Positions 19,500-26,837 of a stretch of 64,000 bases of DNA are shown here, piece after piece. Position numbers and translations under genes: made by a program. Below the pieces are notes generated by a model. It saw only the letters and a program-made list of their open reading frames with translations, did not search any database and was not told the origin of the DNA. Within the stretch, counting starts at the first letter, position 1. Every line of letters begins with the position of its first letter. This DNA is from Amorphus orientalis (lineage in GTDB: Bacteria > Pseudomonadota > Alphaproteobacteria > Rhizobiales > Amorphaceae), in assembly GCF_030814015.1 (NCBI RefSeq), contig NZ_JAUSUL010000001.1, positions 772,001-836,000 on the forward strand, read 5' to 3'.

Positions 19500-20009
19500 C
19501 TATCGCCGGCCCGAGACGAGGGTCGGCCGCTCGTCCAGGGTCGGCATGACGCGGTGACCCAGCCAGTCGATCCGGCAGTCGCCGTCCTGTTCGACGAAGC
19601 CCTGACGCGACCCGAGCGCGTAGCCGTAGAAGCGGTCCTGGGCGTCGAGGAAATCGATCGTGGAATAGGCGGCCTTGGGGGTGTCGCCGCAGTAGCCGCC
19701 GACGAAGTAGCCGCGGTCCGTGCCGGAGGCGACGGCCTGGCAATTGTCGCCGAACTGGCTGCACTCCTGCTGCGCCTGCTGCCGGGCGTCGGCTTCCGAG
19801 CGCGCGCCGATGATCCAGCTGCGTCCGGCGGGCCCGACCGCCATCGCGGCGTAGCCCAGCGGGGCGGAGTTCTGAATGCTGCCGGAGCCCTCCGGATAGA
19901 CCCGTTGCGGGACCTCCTGGGCCGGCTTGTAGGAATATTCGGCGACGGCCGCACCGGGAACGGACACAACCGCCAGCAGGGTCAGGATCCTCATCGCGCG
20001 ATCGAGCAC
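19500..20009 (-). CDS. secreted DUF4189-like protein
   Basis: About 169 aa with a signal peptide ending near AAVAE. The mature part has YAAMAVGPAGRSWIIGARS and EADARQQAQQECSQFGDNC, the Trp/Cys pattern of DUF4189-like domains. Two further cysteines (GGYCGD, GDCRID) suggest disulfides in an exported protein. Start GTG 20007-20009 is chosen because AAGGAGG lies five bases before it; the in-frame ATG five codons later is the alternative. Its stop lies close to the convergent Nudix gene. Function unknown. Confidence 0.7.
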   Translation of the reverse strand: MLDRAMRILTLLAVVSVPGAAVAEYSYKPAQEVPQRVYPEGSGSIQNSAPLGYAAMAVGPAGRSWIIGARSEADARQQAQQECSQFGDNCQAVASGTDRGYFVGGYCGDTPKAAYSTIDFLDAQDRFYGYALGSRQGFVEQDGDCRIDWLGHRVMPTLDERPTLVSGRR

Positions 20010-20319
20010 TGTCGCCTCCTTCGGAACGTCCCGGACCGTCCTGACGGACCCAGTGCCTTTTCCGATCAGGGGGAGACACCCGACCGACAAGAAAAGGCTC
20101 CAGGGCGAACAGGTTGAGCACTTCCTCTTCGTTCAGATCGATTGAATCCGAACGGGACATGCTCGAGCGGAGCCTCCGAAAAGAAGATCCGCCTGTCCGC
20201 CAAGGTTCAGGTTAAGGAAGTCCTAACGCAACAGGGCGGCGCTCCAAAGGCGAAACCGGTCGGTTGGTTAAGATGCGGGAGCGATGTGGCACGCCGGCCG
20301 GGCCCGTGCTGCGCCGGGC
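20010..20319. other. intergenic region between the DUF4189-like gene and tctA
   Basis: About 310 bases without a convincing gene. A leftward ATG at 20158-20160 opens MSRSDSIDLNEEEVLNLFAL, which looks protein-like for some 30 residues. It then runs into Arg-rich shadow sequence with no good ribosome binding site, so I do not call it. The right end holds the trailer of tctA. Confidence 0.4.
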
Positions 20320-21810
20320 TCAGCTCCCGGCCTTCCGGCGGCCAGTCAGGCGATGGCGCAGGGGCAGTAGCACCATGACCGCGCAGAGCACCAGGATCGC
20401 GATGGTGATCGGCCGTTCCAAGAGGATCATCGGGCTTCCGTCGCCGAGGCTCAGCGTTTCCCGAAGCCGGTTCTCGATGATCGGGCCGAGGACGATGCCC
20501 ATCACCAGCGCGACCAGCGGCCAGCCGAGGCGCAGCAGGACATAGCCGACGACACCCGCCGCCAGCGCCACGCCGCAGTCGAAGAAGCGCGTGTTGACCG
20601 CGTAGATGCCGACCAGCGAGACGGCGATGACGCAGACGGCGATGATCTCCTTCGGAACCTTGACGATGAGCGCGAACGGCCGGAGCCAGATCGCCAGCAC
20701 GGCGAAGGAGACCAGGTTGATGAGCAGCATCGACCAGTAGAGGGTCGAGATCAGGACCGGCTCCTTGATCAGCAGGAGCGGCCCCGGATAGATGCCGTTC
20801 AGGGTGAAGACGCCGAGCAGGAGCGCACTCAGCGCCTCGCCCGGAATGCCGAGTGTGAGGAGCGGGATCAGGGCGCCGGCCGGCACCGCGTTGTTGCCGG
20901 CTTCGGACGCGAGGCAGCCTTCCGGGGTGCCGCGGCCGAACTCTTCGGGGTGCGGCGAGCGCCGCTTGGCGACGTCGTAGGCGACGAATGAGGCGAGCAC
21001 CGAGCCGGGGCCGGGCAGGAGCCCGATGAAGGTGCCGAGCACGCCGGAGCGGATCAGCGTCTTCCAGTAGCGAAGAACCTTCACGATCTCGCTGAAATCG
21101 AGGCTGGAGCGGGTGAGGCTGAGCCGGTCTGTCTTCAGGATGCCCTGTTCCAGAAGCAGGAGCGCCTGGCCGATCCCGAACAGGCCGAGGACGAGGGCGA
21201 CCAGGTCGAGCCCGTTCTGCATGGCCCAGCTGCCGAAGGTGAAGCGCGGGCTGAGGGTCGGGCCGTCGATGCCGACGGTGGAGAGCCAGAAGCCGAGCCC
21301 GATCAGGAGGACCGCCTGGCCGAGCTTCTCGCGGAACGAGACCGCGACCAGAAGCGTGCCGAAGACGGCGACGGCGAAATATTCCGGCGGCCCGAAGCTG
21401 GCCGCCACCCGAGAGAGAAGCGGGGCGAGCACCACCAGGATCGCGATGGAGACGAGACCGCCGCCGAGCGATCCGACCAGGGCGGCCGAAAGGGCCGTCT
21501 GCGCCTTGCCCTGTTCGGTGAGGGGAAAGCCGTCGAAGCTGGTCACGATGGACGAGGGAACGCCGGGCACCCTCAGCAGGACGGCCGGAACCGCGCCGCC
21601 GAAATAGCCGCCGCAGAAGACGCCGAGCAGCAGCGACAGCGCGACGTCGGGCGCGAGCTGGAAGGTGAACGGCAGAAGCACCACCATGCCGACCATCGGG
21701 CCGAGCCCCGGCAGCACGCCGACCACGATGCCGACGACGGAGCCGATGACCAGCGCGATCAGGTTGTCCAGGGCGAAGGCGGCCTGGAAGCCGGACGTGA
21801 CGATGTCCAC
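20320..21810 (-). CDS. tctA: tripartite tricarboxylate transporter permease TctA
   Basis: 496 aa large membrane subunit of a TTT-family carboxylate transporter. About twelve hydrophobic segments; the family motif GVLPGLGPMVGMVVLLPFTF is near residue 32, followed by FGGAVPAVLLRVPGVPSS and GTPEGCLASEAGNNAVPAG. Start is GTG 21808-21810, three bases after the tctB stop. It works with the TctB small subunit and the TctC binding protein encoded just upstream in the same leftward operon. Substrate probably a di- or tricarboxylate or related organic acid. Confidence 0.93.
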   Translation of the reverse strand: MDIVTSGFQAAFALDNLIALVIGSVVGIVVGVLPGLGPMVGMVVLLPFTFQLAPDVALSLLLGVFCGGYFGGAVPAVLLRVPGVPSSIVTSFDGFPLTEQGKAQTALSAALVGSLGGGLVSIAILVVLAPLLSRVAASFGPPEYFAVAVFGTLLVAVSFREKLGQAVLLIGLGFWLSTVGIDGPTLSPRFTFGSWAMQNGLDLVALVLGLFGIGQALLLLEQGILKTDRLSLTRSSLDFSEIVKVLRYWKTLIRSGVLGTFIGLLPGPGSVLASFVAYDVAKRRSPHPEEFGRGTPEGCLASEAGNNAVPAGALIPLLTLGIPGEALSALLLGVFTLNGIYPGPLLLIKEPVLISTLYWSMLLINLVSFAVLAIWLRPFALIVKVPKEIIAVCVIAVSLVGIYAVNTRFFDCGVALAAGVVGYVLLRLGWPLVALVMGIVLGPIIENRLRETLSLGDGSPMILLERPITIAILVLCAVMVLLPLRHRLTGRRKAGS

Positions 21811-21813
21811 GGC

Positions 21814-22323
21814 TCAGCCTCCGAAGGTGAGCGGCGCCAGGCTCGGCGTCGGAAACCAGATGTCGAGGACGGTCACGAAGGCCAGATGCATGATCAGCGT
21901 CACAGAGACGGCGACGGCGAGCGCGCGCAGCGGGCGGCGGTAGCCGGCGGCGAGAAGGCCGAGAAACAGGAAGACGAACGTCGCGGCGTCGAGACCGAAG
22001 GCTGCGATGGCCGGCGCGTAGAGGCAGGCCAGCGCGAACAGGCCGATCGCACGCAGCGGCACGCCGGCGCCGTCGATCCGCCAGCTCCGGGTGGTGCCCG
22101 TGACCAGCCGGAACGCGGACGGCAGGGCGCCGGCCGCCGTGATCGCGAGCGCGATCAGCGGGAAGATCAGCGGCCCCTTGTAGAAGGGATCCGGTCCCGA
22201 CCGGTCGACCAGGGAGGGCGCTGCGACGAACAGGCCGATGGCGGCGAGCCCGATCGCGGCGGCGATGGCGTCGCCCGTGCGCGAGGGCCGCGCACGGACG
22301 TCGCCCGCATCGACGTTGCTCAT
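21814..22323 (-). CDS. tctB: tripartite tricarboxylate transporter small subunit TctB
   Basis: 169 aa with four predicted membrane helices (AIAAAIGLAAIGLFVAAP; FPLIALAITAAGALP; IGLFALACLYAPAIAAFGLD; ALAVAVSVTLIMHLAFV), the usual TctB layout. It lies between tctC and tctA with short spacings (20 and 3 bases). Starts at ATG 22321-22323; longer versions of the frame overlap tctC and are shadow. Confidence 0.87.
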   Translation of the reverse strand: MSNVDAGDVRARPSRTGDAIAAAIGLAAIGLFVAAPSLVDRSGPDPFYKGPLIFPLIALAITAAGALPSAFRLVTGTTRSWRIDGAGVPLRAIGLFALACLYAPAIAAFGLDAATFVFLFLGLLAAGYRRPLRALAVAVSVTLIMHLAFVTVLDIWFPTPSLAPLTFGG

Positions 22324-22343
22324 GGAGCGGCGTGCCTTCAGCG

Positions 22344-23288
22344 TTACTGGATGATGCCCAGGTCCTTCATGATGGCGCCGAACTCGTCGAGCTCGCGATC
22401 CATCCGCGCCCGGGCATCGGCTGGTCCGGTCCGGTTCGGCACGACGCCGACGTTTTCGATGACCTCGGCGACCTCCGGATCCTCCATGGCCTGGAAGAAG
22501 GCGGTCGACAGCTTGTCGACGATCGCAGGCTCGGTCCCCTTCGGCACGAAGGCGCCGAACCAGATCGAATAGGCGTCGCCGAAGCCCTGTTCCTCGACCG
22601 TGGGAACATCCGGGTAGGCGGGCACCCGGTCCGGCAGCATCGCAGCCAGAAGCTTCATCTTGCCGGCCTCCACATAGTCGGTGAGGCCGGGGGTGGAGAA
22701 GGTGATGACGTCGGCGTCGCCCTGGACCACCAGCAGCGGATTGAGCTTGCCGTAGGCGGTCTCCTTCCACTCGAAGCCGCCCACGTCGGCGGCCTTCATG
22801 GCGATCAGGGTGGGCACCGCGCCGAGACCCCAGTGGGCCAGCCGGACCTCGTTGTCCTTGGCGTACTCGGCCAGCTCCTGAAGGTTGTCATAGGGCGCGT
22901 CGGCGCGGGCGGCGAGGGTGAACGGGCTCGACCAGACCAGGCCGAGCGGCTCCAGGTCCTGGTTCTTGTAGGGCGTCTTGCCGCGCAGCACCTGGGTGAT
23001 CATCGGGCCGATGGAGATCAGGCCGATGGTGTAGCCGTCGGGCCGGGAGCGGGCGAGTTCGGCGGTCGCCAGCACCGCGCCGCCGCCCGGCTTGTTGACC
23101 ACCTTCACCGGCACGCCCAGCGCATCCGACATCTTCGGCGCGATGGCGTTGGCGACCAGCGTCGACGGATCGTTCGGCGCCGGCCACGGGATCATGATCT
23201 GGATTGGCTTGTCCGGCCACTCGGCCATGGCGCCCGTCGTGGTCAGCGCAAGTGCGGCGAGCGCACTCAGGATCTTCCCGGCTTTCAT
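22344..23288 (-). CDS. tctC: tripartite tricarboxylate transporter substrate-binding protein TctC
   Basis: About 314 aa periplasmic binding protein. A signal peptide (KILSALAALALTTTGAMA) is followed by WPDKPIQIMIPWPAPNDPST, the Bug/TctC opening. KVVNKPGGGAVLATAELARS and GYTIGLISIGPM form the expected ligand-contact loops. ATG 23286-23288 is preferred, with GGGAGG nine bases upstream. Lies 42 bases downstream of the marR gene in the same orientation. Confidence 0.92.
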   Translation of the reverse strand: MKAGKILSALAALALTTTGAMAEWPDKPIQIMIPWPAPNDPSTLVANAIAPKMSDALGVPVKVVNKPGGGAVLATAELARSRPDGYTIGLISIGPMITQVLRGKTPYKNQDLEPLGLVWSSPFTLAARADAPYDNLQELAEYAKDNEVRLAHWGLGAVPTLIAMKAADVGGFEWKETAYGKLNPLLVVQGDADVITFSTPGLTDYVEAGKMKLLAAMLPDRVPAYPDVPTVEEQGFGDAYSIWFGAFVPKGTEPAIVDKLSTAFFQAMEDPEVAEVIENVGVVPNRTGPADARARMDRELDEFGAIMKDLGIIQ

Positions 23289-23330
23289 GAACAAAGTCCT
23301 CCCTACCCTCGTTGACGTCCTACCGGGGCT

Positions 23331-23855
23331 TCACGGCCTTTCGCCGGCCCCGGTGTTGCGTTCCTCCGCGTCGGCCCTGAGCTCCAGGAACGGCTGAAGC
23401 TTGTCCAGAAGGCGCAGCAGCGTCTCGACTTCCGCCCCGTCGAGCGCGGACAGGACAGCGTTGTTGCGCGCCTTGGCGATCTCCAGGACCTCGCCGTGAA
23501 CCGTCCGTCCGTGGGCGGTGAGCCGCAGGATCGTTACGCGCTGGTCCGCCTCCGACGCCGTGGCCTCGATCAGACCGCGTTCGATCAGCGATTTCACCAG
23601 CCGGCTCAGCTGTCCCTTGTCGAGATTGAGTGCGTGGCCCACCTCGCCGAACCGCACCGGCTCCAGCGCCGCGACGATGCCCAGCACCCGCCACAGGAGG
23701 ATGCTCAGACCGAACCGCGCCTTCATCCAGGCCTGGCCGACCCGGTCGCTGGTTGCCGCCAGCATCGCGATGCGGAACGTCACCAGATCGCGGATGTCGT
23801 CCACCGCAGGGTGGGGACCCTCCTCCACGACCTCGCGTGTCTGCCTGGCCGGCAC
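23331..23855 (-). CDS. MarR family transcriptional regulator
   Basis: 174 aa winged-helix regulator: GLSILLWRVLGIVAALEPVR, HALNLDKGQLSRLVKSLIER (recognition helix) and ATASEADQRVTILRLT (wing). Starts at GTG 23853-23855 with GGGAGG seven bases upstream. It heads the marR-tctC-tctB-tctA run and is divergent from the sulfatase gene. The roughly 110-base shared region 23856-23965 probably contains its operator, so one regulator could control both uptake and hydrolysis of one class of compound. Confidence 0.88.
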   Translation of the reverse strand: MPARQTREVVEEGPHPAVDDIRDLVTFRIAMLAATSDRVGQAWMKARFGLSILLWRVLGIVAALEPVRFGEVGHALNLDKGQLSRLVKSLIERGLIEATASEADQRVTILRLTAHGRTVHGEVLEIAKARNNAVLSALDGAEVETLLRLLDKLQPFLELRADAEERNTGAGERP

Positions 23856-23965
23856 TGGCCGTCCTCCCGGTATTCGACCTCTTCTTGTTGTGTAGTATGC
23901 TTGCCGCGTTCGTTGCCGATGTCAACAAATGTCGGCCACGGCGCGTGAGGCGAGCAGGAGGCGAG

Positions 23966-25600
23966 ATGACGGATCGGCGGAACGTGTTGTGGATCATGTG
24001 CGACCAGTTGCGGTTCGACTATCTGGGCTGCGCCGGCCATCCGTCGCTGAAGACGCCGAACATCGACCGGCTCGCGGCGCGCGGCGTGCGGTTCACCAAC
24101 GCCTACGTCCAGTCGCCGATCTGCGGGCCGTCGCGGATGAGCTTCTATACCGGCCGCTACGTGCATTCCCACGGCGCCACCTGGAACGCGATCCCGCTGC
24201 CGGCGGGCGAGCCGACGCTCGGCGATCATCTGCGGGCGGAAGGGGTTCGCAGCGTGCTGGTCGGCAAGACGCACATGAAGGCCGATCTGGACGGCATGAT
24301 GCGGCTGGGCATCGATCCGGAGACGGAGATCGGCGTGCGCATCGCCGAATGCGGGTTCGAGCCTTACGAGCGCGACGACGGGCTGCATCCCGACGGGCCC
24401 TACGACCCCGACCCCCGCTATGACGACTATCTGCGCGAGCACGGCTTCGACGGCGAGAATCCCTGGGAGCAGTGGGCCAACTCCGCCGAGGACGAGGATG
24501 GCAGGATCCTCTCGGGATGGCTGCTCTCCCACGCCGACAAGCCGGCGCGGGTGGACGAGCCCCATTCCGAAACCGCCTACATGACCGACCGGGCGATGGA
24601 CTTCATCCGGGAGGCCAAGGCGGACGCGCGGCCCTGGTGCCTGCATCTGTCCTATATCAAGCCGCACTGGCCCTACATCGTGCCGGCGCCCTATCACGAC
24701 ATGTACGGGCCCGATGACGTGCTGCCGCCGGTCCGCTCGGAAGAGGAGCGCCGGGACCCGCACCCGGTCTACGCGTCCTACATGACCGAGCGCTTCAGCC
24801 GCGCCTTCTCCCGCGACGAGGTCCGCGAGCGCGTGATCCCGGCCTACATGGGCCTGATCTCCCAGATCGACGATCATCTCGGCCGGCTGATGGATTTCCT
24901 GGAGGCGGAGGGGCTGCTGGAGACCACGCTGATCGTGTTCACGTCAGATCATGGCGACTATCTCGGCGACCACTGGCTCGGCGAGAAGGAGCTGTTTCAC
25001 ACGCCCTCCGTGAAGATCCCGCTGATCATCGCCGACCCGGATCCGAAGGCCGACGCCACCCGGGGCAGCGTGTCCGACGCGCTGGTGGAGGCCATCGATC
25101 TGGCGCCGACCTTCCTGGAGTATTTTGCCGGTAAGACGAAGCCGAACGTGCTGGAGGGTGCATCGCTGATGCCGCACCTGCGGGGCGACACGGTCTCGGA
25201 GTGGCGCGGATATGTGATCAGCGAATGCGACTACGCCATGCGCCGGGCCCGCACCGACCTGGAGCGGCCGGTGGCGCGGTCGCGCATGTTCATGATCTGC
25301 GACGGGCGGTGGAAATATGTCTATGCGGAAGGCCTGAGGCCGATGCTCTTTGACCTTGAGAGCGATCCGCAGGAGTTCACCGATCTGGGCGCCGATCCGG
25401 CCCATGAGGACGAGCGGGCGCGCCTGAAGGACGCGCTGTTTGCGTGGAGCCGGCGGGTCCATAACCGGATCACCATCACCGACGAGCAGATTGCGGCGAA
25501 GGCCGGGGGCGAACTGAGGGGCGGCATCCTGATCGGCTACTGGGACGAGGACGAGGTGGAAGAGGCGCGTCGCGACCAGAAGCCCGGCGCCCCGCTCTGA
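23966..25600 (+). CDS. sulfatase family hydrolase (phosphonate monoester hydrolase-like)
   Basis: 544 aa alkaline-phosphatase-superfamily enzyme. The metal-binding start NVLWIMCDQLRFDYLGC is followed by ICGPSRMSFYTGRY, matching the C-x-P-S-R signature whose Cys is converted to formylglycine. IVFTSDHGDYLGDHWLGEKEL supplies further metal ligands. Overall layout resembles phosphonate monoester hydrolases and related aryl/alkyl sulfatases. No signal peptide, so cytoplasmic. ATG 23966 has AGGAGG four bases upstream. Divergent from marR-tctCBA, suggesting hydrolysis of an ester imported by that transporter or release of an acid. Substrate unproven. Confidence 0.88.
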   Translation: MTDRRNVLWIMCDQLRFDYLGCAGHPSLKTPNIDRLAARGVRFTNAYVQSPICGPSRMSFYTGRYVHSHGATWNAIPLPAGEPTLGDHLRAEGVRSVLVGKTHMKADLDGMMRLGIDPETEIGVRIAECGFEPYERDDGLHPDGPYDPDPRYDDYLREHGFDGENPWEQWANSAEDEDGRILSGWLLSHADKPARVDEPHSETAYMTDRAMDFIREAKADARPWCLHLSYIKPHWPYIVPAPYHDMYGPDDVLPPVRSEEERRDPHPVYASYMTERFSRAFSRDEVRERVIPAYMGLISQIDDHLGRLMDFLEAEGLLETTLIVFTSDHGDYLGDHWLGEKELFHTPSVKIPLIIADPDPKADATRGSVSDALVEAIDLAPTFLEYFAGKTKPNVLEGASLMPHLRGDTVSEWRGYVISECDYAMRRARTDLERPVARSRMFMICDGRWKYVYAEGLRPMLFDLESDPQEFTDLGADPAHEDERARLKDALFAWSRRVHNRITITDEQIAAKAGGELRGGILIGYWDEDEVEEARRDQKPGAPL

Positions 25601-25635
25601 TGGGGGCGGGCGGGATAACCGCCGTGCCCGCGCAG

Positions 25636-25757
25636 CGGAGAGCGAAGCGGCGGGCAACGCGACATCCGCTTTCACCGGCGAGAGCCGGGGTCCAGGGCAT
25701 CCTGCTCAGAGGCTGCGGTCTGCAGCCCTGGATTCCGGCTTTCGCCGGAATGAGCGG
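25636..25757 (+). repeat. 122-bp intergenic repeat, copy A
   Basis: Begins CGGAGAGCGAAGCG and includes GACATCCGCT, CCGGGGTCCAG and the hairpin arms around GGATTCCGGCTTTCGCCGG. A near-identical copy of the same length lies 260 bases to the right. The last part is an inverted repeat of the type scattered through many alphaproteobacterial intergenic regions. Confidence 0.75.
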
Positions 25758-25895
25758 GAGATTGGGGCCGGCGCCGCGGCTGCTCCTACGCCCCCTGCAA
25801 ACCCTTTCCGCAGATCCCGGACGGAATACCGGGCCACTGTTCCTGGCGTTGCTGGATCAGCGCGCGATCACATCGGTAGCTCCGGAAACAGCGGC

Positions 25896-26017
25896 CGGAG
25901 AGCGAAGCGACGGGCATCTCGACATCCGCTCACCCCGGCGGAAGCCGGGGTCCAGAGCGATCCGCTCAGAGGCTGCGGTCTGCAACCCTGGATTCCCGCT
26001 TTCGCGGGAATGAGCGG
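25896..26017 (+). repeat. 122-bp intergenic repeat, copy B
   Basis: Aligns without gaps to copy A, with scattered substitutions including the compensatory-looking hairpin change GGATTCCCGCTTTCGCGGG versus GGATTCCGGCTTTCGCCGG. Preserved pairing despite base changes suggests the folded structure matters or mobilises the element. Confidence 0.75.
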
Positions 26018-26043
26018 ATAATGAGGCCCGGGATTCCTCCCGC

Positions 26044-26322
26044 CAGCGCGCGACTGCGCGCCTGCCGGAGGCCGCGCCCGCGCAGCGGTGAGCAAAGCGA
26101 ACTCGCGTGAGCGGAAAGACCTAAAACCGCTGCGCACTGTTCCTGGCGTTGCTTGTCAGCGCGCGACTGCGCGCCGGCCGGAGGCCGCCCACCCGGAGCC
26201 GGTGCGCGGAGCGCACTCGGCGCGAGGGAGAAAGCCGAAACCGGTTCCCACTTTTCCTGGGATTGGCTTTTTCTTAGCAACGCCCGGGCGGAAAACCGCT
26301 GCGCACTTTTCCTGGCGTTGCT
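26044..26322 (+). repeat. imperfect tandem repeat of about 113 bp with an extra partial copy
   Basis: Unit 1 is 26044-26156 and unit 2 starts at 26157, both beginning CAGCGCGCGACTGCGCGCC and ending near CACTGTTCCTGGCGTTGCT or its variant. The end sequence recurs as CACTTTTCCTGGCGTTGCT at 26304-26322, against the arfB stop, and as CACTGTTCCTGGCGTTGCT at 25836-25854. The block 25601-26320 has no gene; it is entirely this repeat mosaic. Confidence 0.7.
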
Positions 26323-26740
26323 AGTCGCTGATCTTGCCCGAGCGCAGCTTCTTCACCGCGCCGCGCTTGGTCTTGGCGTCCACCCGGCGCCGCTTGGCGG
26401 CCTTCGACGGCTTCGTCTTGACCCGGTAGGCCTGACGCTCGCTGGCTTCGCGCAGAAGCTCGACCAGCCGCTCCCGGGCGTCGGCCCGATTCTGCTCCTG
26501 GGTGCGGAAGCGCGCCGCCTGGATGACGATGACGCCGTCCTTGGTGAGCCGGCTTCCGGCCAGCCGTTCGGCCTTGCGGCGGACATAGTCGGGAAGCGAT
26601 GGCGAATGGCGGATGTCGAAGCGGAGCTGGACCGCGCTGGAGACCTTGTTGACGTTCTGTCCGCCCGGGCCGGCCGAGCGGATGAACGTCTCCTCGAGCT
26701 CGGACGGGTCGATGGAGAGGCGGTCGGTGATCGCGATCAT
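26321..26740 (-). CDS. arfB: alternative ribosome-rescue factor ArfB (peptidyl-tRNA hydrolase)
   Basis: 139 aa with the release-factor GGQ motif in IRSAGPGGQNVNKVSSAVQL and a long Lys/Arg-rich C-terminal tail (KTKPSKAAKRRRVDAKTKRG) that in this family enters the mRNA channel of stalled ribosomes. It lacks the stop-codon-reading domains of RF1/RF2, as expected for ArfB (YaeJ). ATG at 26738-26740. It hydrolyses peptidyl-tRNA on non-stop ribosomes. Confidence 0.93.
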   Translation of the reverse strand: MIAITDRLSIDPSELEETFIRSAGPGGQNVNKVSSAVQLRFDIRHSPSLPDYVRRKAERLAGSRLTKDGVIVIQAARFRTQEQNRADARERLVELLREASERQAYRVKTKPSKAAKRRRVDAKTKRGAVKKLRSGKISD

Positions 26741-26837
26741 GGGCGCAGGCGATAGCGGGATGCGCCCGGAACGGCAAGCCCGCAGCCGTTGACCGCGGGC
26801 CGGTTCGGTTCGGTCTTAACCGGCGGGGCCGAACCCG

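Noticed and set aside
20070-20160. Leftward short peptide starting MSRSDSIDLNEEEVLNLFAL
   Set aside because: The first 30 residues look protein-like, but there is no good ribosome binding site and the frame continues as Arg-rich shadow into the DUF4189-like and Nudix genes.
25601-26322. Repeat block considered as a CRISPR array
   Set aside because: Repeats are long, irregularly spaced and partly palindromic; no short identical repeats with unique spacers and no cas genes.
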